Positions 23,810 through 35,314 of a stretch of DNA of 64,000 nucleotides are shown here, piece by piece. The notes under the pieces were generated by a model that saw nothing but the letters and a program-made list of their open reading frames with translations, made no database searches and had not been told where the DNA came from. Positions within the stretch are counted from its first letter, which is position 1. Each line of letters begins with the position of its first letter. Source of the stretch: Erodium maritimum. Taxonomy: Eukaryota; Streptophyta; Magnoliopsida; Geraniales; Geraniaceae. The position numbers and the translations under genes were made by a program. Where the stretch lies: NCBI GenBank assembly GCA_963921825.1, contig OY997594.1:59071675-59135674 (forward strand), in the 5' to 3' direction.

Positions 23810-24853
23810 TTACTGCGGGCTCATATGATTGAAACAAGCAGAATCAAAATACCAAGTGGATGTGCTACCTGGCGGAGTAGTGGATGAGCTACCTGACGAA
23901 GCAGTGTGAGCTGATAGGAACGCTCGTATGTCACCCAAGAGAGCAGTCATGTCAGGAGATTCGGCAGACACATCAGGTGTAGCAACAACAGTGCCATTGA
24001 GCCTGTTGGAAGGTCGATGATCTCCACGGGAGCCACGCCCCCCCCTAAAGTTTTGAGAGGGCCTGGAGTTACCCCATCGAGGGGTTTCTGAGGCAAGGAG
24101 GTGACGAGCATGAGTTCCGCATTCAGTTAAGACATGTCCAGATCTGTTGTAGAACGTACAGTGGGGCTTGGCAATAGATCCACCAGCAGCGGTAGAGAGA
24201 ACAACATCATGAGATGGAGACGATGGTGTACCCGTACCCTCGAACCTTGTTTCTTCAAAGAGAAGCTCAGCAATCACGGTGTAGAGATCAGGGAATGTTG
24301 GCTGATGAAAGAGAGCGCTTCGAACTGCTTCAAACTCAGAACGAAGAGCAGTGAGGAACTGAAATACCTTGAGTTTATCCCAGTAGGTTTTAAAACTCTC
24401 CTCCGTTGGTTGAGCGACACTCATTTGGTCCCAAACATGTTGCATCTGGGAGAGAAAATATTTGACTGACTGACCTGGAGCTTGGTTCATGCAGTGAAGA
24501 CGGTTGTAGAGCTGGTAGTGGTGCGAGATGTCAGCAGTGGAGAACCGTTGCTCCAGAAAATCCCAAACCTCCTTCGATGTATGGAAGCGAGCAAAGTGCA
24601 TTTTAATCGATGGAGCGCAGGTATTACGAATCCTGGTAATGATCTGGTGATTCTTGTTGTCCCATTGATCAAAGCGGTCATTAAATGCATTCTTGGTTTC
24701 GTCTTTGTCCTGGACTGGCATAATGATATCGCCAGTAACATAACGCCAGAGAAGTTTGCCTCGAAGAAAACTATACATCTCTGCAGCCCACAACACATAA
24801 TTGTTGCCATTAAAGTAAACGCTAATAGGTTTAGCGATATCAAATTTCTCCAT
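23810..24853 (-). pseudogene. gag and start of protease, copia element C
   Basis: An open frame of about 347 codons from Met 24853 (MEKFDIAKPISVYFNGNNYV), chosen because it matches the usual copia gag start. UBN2-type gag motifs follow (LWRYVTGD, EVWDFLEQRFS, FLTALRSEFEAVRS). The zinc knuckle is damaged: CTFYNRSGHVLTEC has tyrosine at the second cysteine. The protease active site reads FDSACFNHM (usual DSG), and a TAA stop closes the frame at 23810 just after it, whereas the family normally reads on into pol. The frame is also open upstream to 24919. Confidence 0.88.
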
Positions 24854-25413
24854 TCGGAATACCTGTAAAGCAAACACTGAAATAAAAGGATTAGTTTTTT
24901 TAATAACAAAGGTCAACACGCGTGTGAGTCATGCGGTCAACGCGCGTGTGAGTCACGCGGTCAGCGAGCGGAGCGCGTGGCGCGTGTAGGTGACGTGCGC
25001 GTGGACGCGCGTGTGAGGTCTGGCGCGTGTAGTCCACGCGTCTTCTTCGTTTCTTCGAAAATGCAGGTGCGGCGGCGATCGTGTCTTCGCGAGTTGCTGG
25101 CGGCGGCGATGTCTGCGTTGCTTCGTCGGCGTGGGTCGTGACACAGGGAGAAGCAGAACGGCAGGAGCGAGGAATGGCGACGGCGTGGTCGATCGGGGTC
25201 GTCCGAGATCTCCTCGCCGGCGGCTGCGGTGAGGACGAGCCAGAACTCCTCGTTGGTGGCTGTTGGGCTCGTCGGCGGTGGCGACTGGAGCAGGGGCAGC
25301 GGCTGAGTAGAGAAGGAACGTCGGCAGAGTAGCGGGCAACGTTCAACGAAGGTGAACGGCGGCGGCGACGACGACGGCGGCGGCTGAAGCGGAAGCGATA
25401 TTAGAGCGATAGA
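24854..25413 (-). other. GC-rich leader of element C
   Basis: Untranslated leader between PBS and gag. It is very GC-rich with CGG/CGCG runs. It includes a 24-bp tandem duplication at about 24913-24960 (gtcaacacgcgtgtgagtca-like unit twice, then a partial third). Overlapping open frames here (24900-25470) reflect base composition, not genes. Confidence 0.7.
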
Positions 25414-25426
25414 GGCTCTGATACCA
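25414..25426 (-). other. Primer binding site of element C
   Basis: Complement of ggctctgatacca, i.e. TGGTATCAGAGCC, directly abutting the right LTR. Confidence 0.95.
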
Positions 25427-25577
25427 TGATAACAATTGTGTAATTGTATTGTATTCGATGAATAAAGCATACATAGTGTACATGTATATATAGTGGTGGT
25501 GTATCACTAGGGTTTCCTAAACCCGATGTTAACCCTAATGAACCACATGGGCTGGGCCTATACAATATATTCTAACA
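25427..25577 (-). repeat. 5' LTR of copia element C
   Basis: 151 bp, same length as 18998-19148 and nearly identical. Minus strand starts TGTTAGAATATATTG. Confidence 0.95.
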
Positions 25578-26382
25578 AGATGGTTAGGAAAAAAAACTTG
25601 GGTTGAGTAGCTGAAGCATTCAATCCAGCGATGAGGGGGCCTGGGTGTCCTGTTCGAGACTAACATATAAAGGACCCCTATTCTTTTTGGTTTTTTTCCT
25701 AAGAATCATTCATCTTGGCGTGGTTGATTAATAGACCTCACTTGATCTTCGTGGAACACTATGGAATCAGCACCATGTTTGGTTCTTGTTTCATCATCCT
25801 ACTTCCAAATACCTCATTCTCCCATTCCATCTTCATTTCCCCAACAGACCCAGTGAGAGCTTGAGAGGATAGAGGATCTAAAATAAACCTGACTCATCAC
25901 CTTGTGATTCTACTTCTCTTTGTTACACTAATAGTAGATCCTTGCTCGAGAAAATTACTCATCGCCCTCGTGAATCATTTTTGTAGTAAATCTAGTACCC
26001 CTAACCGAATAAAAGATTCACTCCAAAAAATTAATTGGATTTAGAGAAATGAACCGATGCGATTCAATTGATAACGCACACCAATCTCCTGATTTCCAAC
26101 CCTCGGTCTTGGGACCCAGTCGATGAAATTGCAAATGTCTGATAAGCGGAAAATATGGAAAAATAATTAAAGTACATAATAGTATAGAGAACCCAATTTA
26201 CGTCGTCGTTAATGTGCCCACATCCACGGAACAACAACGAGATTCTTGTATTAACCGAGAAACAATATGAGAATTACAAAGCTAATGCTCTATCTCTCAA
26301 TACAAATCGATAATCTATAAAAGAAAATTTCCAATCTTTTGATACCGATAAATGGAACTCAAGAAATCAATAATCACCTTGT
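25578..26382. other. Unassigned stretch between two insertions
   Basis: No open frame above 60 codons and no terminal repeats seen. It is presumably the same host sequence as 18536-18997. Confidence 0.4.
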
Positions 26383-26399
26383 GAGCTTCTTTTCCCTTT

Positions 26400-27495
26400 T
26401 TTTTTGATCAGCAAAAAAAAACGGTTTTATTCCACTCACTTGAAATTCAAACAGAATTACAAAAAAAGTAGAAGAAAGTAGAATGAGACCAGCACGCAGG
26501 TCGGAGAACAAGAGAGAAAGGCCTTGAAACAGGAGAAGGCCCAAAGAAAGTGCATGCCCAAAGGAACAGCGTCGAGAAACACGCGCGCATGCGCCTAGGG
26601 GAACTGCAACAGACAGAACAGCTACACATGGGGAACCGGAAAGACACCTCGAGACCCATCACCCAAGCACGCCAACAGAGAAACCACGCCGGTGAATGAG
26701 GGAGGCTACCGCCGGCGATCGCCGCGGCAAGAGAAAGAACCCCGACCACAGCGACACGGACTCGGCCCAAGAAATCAACCGGAGAGAACAGAGCAGCAAA
26801 GAGCTGGAAGACGCCGGGGCCAGCACCCGAGAGCGGCGAAGAGGAGATCTCCGGAGACAACACTGGGCCGAGATGGGCGAAACTGAGGAAGGGAGGCTGG
26901 GGGCCAACACCCCAAAGACCAGCCAAAAACTCGAGCAACGGAGGCGAGGGCCACGAGGGTCGTCCGGATCTAGGCCACGAACAACGAAGAGAACCAAACC
27001 GAGCGCCACCGCCGGGGACGGCCAGGTAAACGCCAGAGACAAACAGATCGAGCAAGCTGCCGAAGGAGGATGAGAGAGGCTGGAGGAAACAGATCTGGAG
27101 CGCGCCATCGCCGGAGGAAGAGCAACGGACCACACCGACCGCCGGCGACCCGAACCAACCCACGGCAGAGGAGCCCAAAGGCGAGAATGGACCAAGATGG
27201 TCGCCGGGAGGGCCACGGGTTGCCGGAGCCAGGAGGTTGAGGGAGGACGCGCGCGAGAGCCTCCAGCAAGGGAGCCAACAGATCTGGACCAGGAGAAGGA
27301 GGGCGACGAAACAGGCACCGGCTAGCAGGGAAGGGAGGAGGGGGGAGAGGAGGGAGGGAGGGCCGGCGACCTCCAAAGCCATGGAGGCCGCCGGCGGCCG
27401 AGCAAAACGAAAAAGGGGCTTTAGGGTTTGGGAGCTTTAGGCTAGAGAGAGATTTATTATTTTGTATTTGACTAGTCGACCATCGTAATCAGGTC
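26400..27495 (-). mobile_element. Non-LTR retroposon with 17-bp TSD and a 311-codon open frame
   Basis: Flanked by a perfect 17-bp direct repeat, gagcttcttttcccttt (26383-26399 and 27496-27512). The left edge is a T-run followed by gatcagcaaaaaaaa, i.e. a poly-A tail preceded by a TTTGCTGATC-like 3' end on the minus strand, so it was made by target-primed reverse transcription. The body is GC-rich. The minus strand has an open frame 27382-26447 starting MALEVAGPPSLLSPLLPSLL, hydrophobic and Ser/Pro/Leu-rich. It matches no family I know and overlapping frames are also open, so base composition may explain it. No RT domain: non-autonomous or a 5'-region derivative of a LINE. Confidence 0.8.
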
Positions 27496-27512
27496 GAGCT
27501 TCTTTTCCCTTT

Positions 27513-27944
27513 AGTTTCTCTTGCACCAGCCATAATCACCAAGATTTATCTTTGTTCTTTGTTATCAAAACATCAAGATCAATGTCAAGAAAATAGCTAA
27601 TGATCTTGGCTACTACTCAACCAAGAAAGAAATCCATGTATTGAACTGTGGCTCACATAACGACCAAGTTGACTCTTTCCTTCTTGTTATCTCCTTGATC
27701 TCACGTAGTACCACCGCACCAAAAGACAAGAAAAAATCACTCAAGACCAAGCCTTGATATCCCTCTTTGCTCTTGATTCTCCACAGCACCACACACCAAG
27801 AATAAAAGGAACAACACAAGATCAAGGGAAAAAGTAGCTATCATACAAGACCCGTAATTTTGCTTGAACCATGTGGTGACTTCTCCAAAAAATTGGAATG
27901 GAGACCAATAATGGTATTACCACTATTTACCTCTCATACCCAAG
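27513..27944. other. Unassigned stretch left of the gypsy element
   Basis: Nothing recognised. It continues beyond the gypsy element at 45403 if that insertion is removed. Confidence 0.4.
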
Positions 27945-27949
27945 GAGAT

Positions 27950-28088
27950 TGTTAAGACCACAAGTATCTCAAGAATAATATAGAAAAATGGATATTGGGA
28001 ATATGATTGTCTTGATAATCGGTTCCAATTACACCGAGTCATCAGAATGGTCTTTTTGTTGAAAATCATACTCCTATGAAAACGAAAT
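27950..28088 (-). repeat. 3' LTR of the gypsy element, outer part
   Basis: 139 bp starting tgttaagacc. It aligns with 45002-45140. It is separated from its other part (36873-37136) by copia element 2 and that element's TSD. Confidence 0.9.
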
Positions 28089-29643
28089 CGTTGGTTCTCG
28101 AGGTCGTGGAAAAAAGAAACATGAAACGCAGCGGAAATTAACCATGAATCACTCGAGAAGAAGCTACCAATTATTGAAAAACAAGACAGAAAATTCAGCA
28201 AAGGTTTGTGTGAATTGAGAAGAAGAACACCAAACTTAGTATGGCTTGAGCCCCTTGGACGCATACGTATCCTTAACGGAATCAAAGACAACATAGTTCT
28301 TGAGTTTGTAGACTCAATAGCATGCAATAATGGAGATTGCTCCTTCTAGGGGTGTTCGGCTAAGGTGGGAGAGAAGATGATGTTGTTGTGTAAAATTTCC
28401 CAAGTCCTTGCATGTATTGAAAATGCCAACACTCTTGCATGTTGAGTTAAGTGGATTGTGTCATCTCACTTGATCCCAATCAAGAGCCAAGTGTCCATGT
28501 ATAAATCCAAGGTGGACTTAATAAACTATGTTAGTTTATTAATTAGTGGAAAGTGGGTCCAACCCACTTTGATCAACAAGACTACTTAGTCAACCTTTGA
28601 CCTTTGGTTCTTGTTGGGCCTATGTTATATGGGCCGGCCATGAGCCTCTCCAAGAGAGCTCATTCCGAGCCCATCATGTCCTAGCCGTCCACTATGGCAA
28701 TTCCCGACAAGACCCCTTCCAAGCCAAGCTACCTTGCGTTCTTATCAAGTTTAAAAACCTTTGGTGTGACCCTTAGGTCTATGCATGTCGGTAAGATCAA
28801 CGTAAAGTCCCACTTTACTTGATCTTACTCTACTGGAAACTAACGAGACTTAGTTTAGCCTAACACTGCATAACGAATCGACCCTATCGATTCTGACCTT
28901 TCCGTCGTCCTTGTCATTATCCTTTTATCTCCGATACCCTGATTGAGATAAGACACAGAGCCGTCATCCTTATCATTCTCAATCATTGTTCCTTGATATG
29001 TGAGATGATTGAATGTATGATACCCAATAGCACGTGCATGACCATGCTCTTCTTTCAGTCACTCTTGATCAAGAGGTCGTGAACCAGATATCTTACTCAT
29101 ACCGTAGTATGAGGGAAAAATCCCTTAGCCGTCTCTCGTGTCACTCATACAGTCATTCCCCAAGCCAATCCTGGCCATTATGGAAGCCCAGTCACGGTGC
29201 AACGTTAGGCTTTCAGTTCAAACTCATTTGTTTACTGATAGCTACCACAGAGACTCCTCGATCTAAGGATACTTGACAAGCTACTACTCTAAATATGTTC
29301 ATGACTTAATCTATGGAACATATTCAGGTCAGGTCGTCCAATATCATGTCCCACATGAATTCTATGATCAGACTCTGAAACCCTTTCCAATGACCAATAG
29401 AACGTAATCCATCAAGAGTCATATTTCATACTAGTCGCTTCTAGTGAAGACTATTGACTAGGGACCTCATCGAGTGTGATCCATCATGATCTATGGTTCT
29501 ATTCGCATGGTGGGCATAGATTGGAAACACACACAATATATTACTCCAACACTTAAGTAATATGAAAGTCGTTTTATTATATTTTCAATGATGATATTTA
29601 CATTTGGACGTTTACGATTGGACTACGAGCATTAAGACTAACA
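28089..29643 (-). repeat. 3' LTR of copia element 2
   Basis: 1555 bp, ending (plus strand) gactaaca at 29643. The outer terminus is mutated (cgttggttctcgag instead of tgttgggtctcgag). Confidence 0.92.
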
Positions 29644-29660
29644 ATCTCCCACTTGCCCTA
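29644..29660 (-). other. Polypurine tract of element 2
   Basis: Minus-strand gggcaagtgggagat next to the 3' LTR, the same as in element 1. Confidence 0.9.
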
Positions 29661-29746
29661 GTTTCAATCTAAACTCCAATCTATTCTCATTCACCTTACA
29701 TGCCTTTCGTGATTAGATAATGAAAGCGCCTTGGTCAAAGGGTCGG

Positions 29747-32690
29747 CTATGTATCAGCTGTTGCAATATACGTGATCTTCACATCGCCTCGGTTCAGTAT
29801 TTCTCTGATAAGGTGATATCGCCGCAGTACATGTTTGGATTTTTTATCCGATCTGGGCTCTTTAGCTTGAGCAATGGCCACAGTGTTATCGCAAAATAGG
29901 TTCACCGAATGGATGGGTTTTTTATTACATCCAACCCTACCGTGAACTTCCAAATCCATATAGCCTTTTAGTTGTCCCTGCAACATTTATGTACTCGGCC
30001 TCTGTCGTGGAGTCTGTGATCGTGTCTTGCTTCACGCTCTTCCAACTGAAAGCTCCGCCAATCAGCGTGAACATATATATTCTGACTGTTTTCCAAAGTC
30101 ATCTGGATCTGTCTGGAAACTAGCGTCTACATAACCATTAACGAATACTTCAGAATCATTCTTACCCCCGTATACCAGAAACGCGTCCTTAGTTCTTCTC
30201 AAGCATTTGAGAATCCCTTTTACCGTTATCCAGTGTTTCTCACCATGGTTAGATAGATGTCTGCTGGTACAACTCAATGCATATGAGACATCCAGTCTCG
30301 TGCATATCATGGCATACATGATCGATCCTATCGCCGAAGTGTATGGGATTTGACTCATTCTTTTCAGCTCATTAGGTGTCTTAGGACACTTAGTCTTGCT
30401 GAGGTGAATGTCACAACGTGCAGGTAGGAGTCCTTTCTTGGAATCGAGCATTGAGAACCTACTCAATACTTTATTCACATAGGTGCTCTCACTTAATCCC
30501 AAGACCCTCTTGGTGCAATCTCTATATATCTTAATCCCTAAGATATAAGTAGCATCGCCTATGTCCTTCATCGAGAAGCACTTCCCTAACCAAGCTTTAA
30601 TCTCGTGCAAGGTTGGGATGTCGTTTTCAATGAGTAGTGTGTCATCGACATGCAACACCAGAAAAGTAATTTTACTTCCGTTTGCCTTCTTGTAAACGCA
30701 AGGTTCATCCTTGTTCTTGATAAAGCCAAATCCAATTACAGCTTCATCAGAATGAAGGTTCCAACTCCGAGAAGCTTGTTTCAATCCATAAATGGATTTC
30801 AACAACTTACAAATATTTCTCTTATTCTTCGGATCGAAAAAACCTTCGGGTTTAGACATATAAACGTCATCCGATAAACTTTCGTTTACGAAAGTGTTTT
30901 TGACATCCATTTGCCATATCTTGTAATCATGATACGCAACTATGGCAAGAAGAATTCGGATAGATTTGACCATAGCCACTGTTGAGAAGGTTTCCTCATA
31001 ATCAATCCCTTGGATCTGCATATAACCTTTCACAACCAGTCGGGCATTATAGGTCTGAGGGATGCCGTCCATGTCCATCTTCACCTTGAAGATACATTTG
31101 CATCTGATGGTTCTCACACCATCGACGGGATCAACCAGTTCCCAGACTTGGTTGTCCGACATGAACTGCATTTCTTCCCTCATGGATCACAGTCATAACT
31201 CGGAGTCAGGCCCGTCCACGGCTTCTTGAAATGTAGTTGGATCATCGTGATCCACCACAAACTCACTGTCACCCCTAGAAACAAAGAAACCATATCTCGT
31301 AGGTTGACGACTAACCCTTTCAGATCGCCTTGGTCTTTCTGGAGTCGTTGCATGAACTGGTTTTTGCTCTGCAACCACTTCAGGCTCTTCTAATGGGTTG
31401 TCGAGTGGTTCAGAGGCATCTATACTATCTTGAATTTCTTTCAGATGTATAACCCTCCCACTGATATCTTTGGAAACAAATTCCTTTTCCATAAAGACCT
31501 CACATCGAGCGACGAACACTGTGTTCTCACTGGGTTTGTAGAAGTAGTACCCCTTTGTTTCTTTGGGATACCCAACGAAGGTGCATTCAACATATCTTGG
31601 TTTGATCTTAGTAGGACCTAATCGTTTCACATAATCCTCGCAACCCCAAATCTTTAGGAAGGACAAAATGGGCTTCCTCCCATGCCATTTCTCAAATGGT
31701 GTCCCTTCTACAGTCTTCGTTGGAGCTCGGTTCAAAATGAATGCGACCGTCTCCAGAGCATAACCCTAGAAAGAGATTAGAAGATCAGTCTCACTGATCA
31801 TGGACCAGACCATATCCAATAAAGTTTGACTTCTCCGTTCGGACACACCATTCAACCGTGGTGTTCCGGGAGGAGTCCATTCCGAAAGGATCCCACTTTC
31901 CACTAGATGATCCAAAAACTCTGTGGTCAAGTATTCTCTACCTCGATCCGATCAAAGTGCTTTAGTACTTTTTCCGAGCTGGTTTTCTACTTCAGTCTTA
32001 AACTCTTTAAATTTATCAAAAGCTTTAGACTTATGTCTCATTAAATAGACATAACTATATCTACTTAAGTCGTCAGTAAATGTGATAAAGTAGGCAAAAC
32101 CCCTCCTGGAAAGCGTACCCATTGGTCCACACATCCGAGTGTATTAGCCCCAATAAGTCACCCACCATTTTTCTACGACCGATGAAGGGTTCTTTGGTCA
32201 GTTTTCTCGTCAAACAAGATTCGCATCTACCAATCGATGGAATTCGAATAGGCTAAGAAGTCCGCACTTGTGAAGTGCTGATAAGAGTTTCTCATTTATG
32301 TGGCCTAAACGACCGTGCCATAACAGAGTTTGGTCTAAATCCTCGGACTTAGACCTCTTGGTATTTACATTTTATATATAGTTTGAGGCATTTTTATCCA
32401 TATCCAATATGTACAATCCTCCAACCAATTTGGCACTAGAATAAAACATATCATTGCATAAAATATTGAAAATCTCATTTCCAACATCAAACTTGTATCC
32501 TTCCTTATCCAACAAAGAAATAGGTACAATGTTCCTACTAAAAGTAGGTACGCAATATACATTGTTCAAAACAAAAACTAGCACACTTGGAAAAAGAAGA
32601 CTAATGGATCCTACAACAGTTGCCACAACTCTGGTCTTGTTTCCCACTCTGAGGTCCACCTCGTCCTTCTTCAACCTTCTTCTACCTCCT
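29747..32690 (-). pseudogene. pol remnant of copia element 2
   Basis: Right to left: pre-integrase (32674-32372), integrase pieces (FITFTDDLSRYSYVYLM near 32090; FLKIWGCEDYVKRL near 31640) and a 373-codon RT/RNase H frame (31183-30062). That frame contains QMDVKNTFVNESL, SIYGLKQASRSW and the active site LHVDDTLL, with His for the usual Tyr. The RNase H end (FCDNTVAIAQAK) is at 29880. Stops and frameshifts separate the blocks, but RT itself is open. It preserves the seven codons that element 1 has lost. Confidence 0.92.
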
Positions 32691-32695
32691 AGCCA

Positions 32696-33678
32696 CTATA
32701 CATTAGTGCAAATGTGAGATTCAGCCCTAGTATCCAATACTAATGAATCTTTGGAAGTAGTGAGATTTAGCTCTATAAAGTAAATACCTGATGAAGGCAC
32801 AGTCCCACTGCCCTTCTTCAGATCATCCAGAAACTTCCTACAATCTTTCTTATTGTGACCAAGTTGTTGACAGTAGAAGCAGACATTCTCGATCTCTTTC
32901 CCCTTCCTTGAGGATTCACCGGTCCTAGGAGGATTGGGACGTCTTAGATGCCTTATCTTCCCTACCAAATGCATTGGGGCATTGCCCTTGCCACTAATAG
33001 TTCCCTTACTCTTGAAACTGTTTCCCTGTCTGGCCATCAGAACATCCTTGGATCCCTGATCCCTGACGCTCTTTTCAGTAGTTACCAGCATGATGTGAAA
33101 CTCTGAGATGGTCTTGTCCATATCATGCATGTGGTAGTTCATTACAAACTCATCATACGCACAAGGAAGAGAACGTAGAACCACGTCCACTACCATCTCG
33201 TTTTCAATCTAAAGACCCAGTCTATTAAGATGTTCGAGATGCCCCTTCATCTTTAGGACATGAGGACCCACGGAACTCCCCGATGATATTTTGCAGGAGA
33301 GAAGTTCATTGAGTACATTGTACCTTTCGATACATGCTCTCTCCTTGAATATACCCTTTATGACCCCCATCAAAGTATAGGGATCCTCATAGTACTCCAT
33401 GAACTAATCCTAGAGATTAGACTCCATGCAGCCCAACATAATACACGCTACATCAATGGCGTCGCTTAGGTGCTTTAGGTATGAATCCTTAACGACCCTT
33501 GCAACGTTATTAGCTGCTCCTTGGGGAAAGCCTGGTCTAGGACATATTCCTTGCATTCGAATTTGAGGACTATCCTCAAGTTTTTGTCCCAATCCAGGTA
33601 GTTTTCCCCATTAAGCTTGACCTTGTCAAGAACGGGTTTTAGTGACAAACTACCATTGTTCGTTGATGTATTTGCCAT
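32696..33678 (-). pseudogene. gag and protease remnant of copia element 2
   Basis: Starts at Met 33678 (MANTSTNNGSLSLKPVLDKV). Frames change near 33475, 33400 and 33200. The zinc knuckle is intact (CFYCQQLGHNKKDC). One DLKKGSGTVPSSG linker unit follows, against three in element 1. The protease site is LVLDTRAESHIC: DTR instead of DTG, the same change as in element 1, with the same AGG codon. Confidence 0.9.
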
Positions 33679-35301
33679 TTGATCTACACGACAAATAAAA
33701 TTCAATCAGTAAACTGAGTAAATTTTATGAAGATCAAGTTTAAATACCGGTAATCAATTTTAAACCTTTAGAATCTAAAACCAAGATCCTTGATTAACCC
33801 GATTAAGTTGAACTAAGGCTCACCACTTAATCGAGCTACGTAGGTAGGATTACATCCAATGCGACTCTTGGCTAGGGTATGTAATCATGTACACGGCTTA
33901 CCCTATCTGATACCTTAGCTCAACCTCAGGTTGAGAATCGTAGTCAGGTCCACCAATTTTTTCAACTATGGCTCATCAATATGTAGGTACTCCGCTAATG
34001 CGCACAACACCCACATATGTCGTCCAAACTTACTACAGTGCCTCCCCATAGATGCTTCACTAATGTGCACGACACCCATAGGTAGGGGAAGTAGTAAGTT
34101 GTTAAGAATTGGGAGGTATCAGACATGATCCGTTTTTACTTGTCCGGTCGTGTTTAAACTTTTAGCACATCCTAGGTACGATGAACACATCAACTACATT
34201 CTAAATGTAATGATGCCTCCAATTACATCCAATATAATTCTTCCTTCGAACATGTCTACTACATCTAATGTAAAGACGGTTCAAGGGCTCACAAACAAGC
34301 GATTAAAACTGATTTTATCTTTGCATGTGAGGTGATTCGCTTGGTAATTAAATCTAAGCATGCATTCTAGCCATACAACCATGCATAATTAAACTAAGAA
34401 ATAATCAAGTAAATGTGTACGTCATAGTCCCAAAACTATCCCAATCCAATCTTGAGCTTCTCCGACTTCAAGCCGACAACGTGGGCCTCCCACTCGCCTC
34501 TTGATGTCCGCCAACTCCAAGTCGTTTCCTGGGATCTCCCATTGGCCTCTCAAGCTCCACCAACTCTAAGTCTACTTTAGCGGGTACAATTAAATACACG
34601 ACTCGCAGGTCGGGAAATAATAATTATTACAAACAAGTGGTACGACAACCACACCTTTAAAAGAATAATTACACGCTAACACTATCGGCACGCAGGCTGA
34701 GAAAAGCGATAAATTAAACTACCCATGGTTATTACGTACACCATGCAAGCCATCACATCATACAGTGTGTTATCAAACAGCGTGTTATCACACAGCGTAT
34801 TATGATTGATTTTCATTAATTCCAAGTTTCGAAATTTAATGCTCGGTTTATCGAAATCGTTTCAGAACTAAATTTTTCGAATGTTCAATTTTGGGGCTCG
34901 TCAAGACGGCTCCAAACTCGTCACAACTCACCAAACGGTTTATCCCCGACGTTTCGACTATCCAATAGTCACGACTCGACCTACCTCCGTCCAAAGGAGC
35001 CCCGTCTGGTCACGGGATCGGCTCCCCGAGAGTACTAGTCTCGTGACCCCGGAAATTAAACTTTTTCCAAAACAAATCATATTTGATTTTAGTTTGAAAA
35101 TCACTATTTTCATGCATTAATTCCACATGCAAGTATGTAAATCATGTTATTAAACAAGTACACACAAAAACATGCAAAACTTGAAATGAAAAGGCCAAAG
35201 TGCAAAAATCAGCACTTAAATAATATTTCCAGCAAGCATATTGGAAAAAATCAGCTCCAAAACTGAAATTTTCAACTCTTGTAATTCCCGTTGGTAGTCA
35301 A
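33679..35301 (-). other. Leader of copia element 2
   Basis: Counterpart of 11511-13056. No gene. It ends at the PBS. Confidence 0.75.
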
Positions 35302-35313
35302 GCTCTGATACCA
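35302..35313 (-). other. Primer binding site of element 2
   Basis: Complement of gctctgatacca (TGGTATCAGAGC), one base from the LTR as in element 1. Confidence 0.95.
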
Positions 35314-35314
35314 A

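Larger units (their letters stand above)
18998..25577 (-). mobile_element. Ty1/copia retrotransposon with 151-bp LTRs (element C)
   Basis: Two 151-bp LTRs (18998-19148 and 25427-25577) bound the element. The TSD is near-perfect (atatg 18993-18997, agatg 25578-25582). It has a PBS next to the right LTR and a G-rich purine tract next to the left LTR. Gag-pol reads right to left in copia order. About 1.68 kb of its length is a nested solo LTR (19243-20918). Coding capacity is nearly complete, but there is at least one stop in the protease and frameshifts near 23245, 22610 and 21600. LTRs differ by only a few bases, so it is fairly young. Confidence 0.93.

Noticed and set aside
24900-25470. Three overlapping minus-strand frames of 128-169 codons
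   Set aside because: Located in the GC-rich leader between PBS and gag of element C; all frames are open because of base composition.
26696-27073. Plus-strand Arg/Glu-rich frame of 125 codons
   Set aside because: Antisense to the longer minus-strand frame of the retroposon; composition effect and no methodical evidence of coding.
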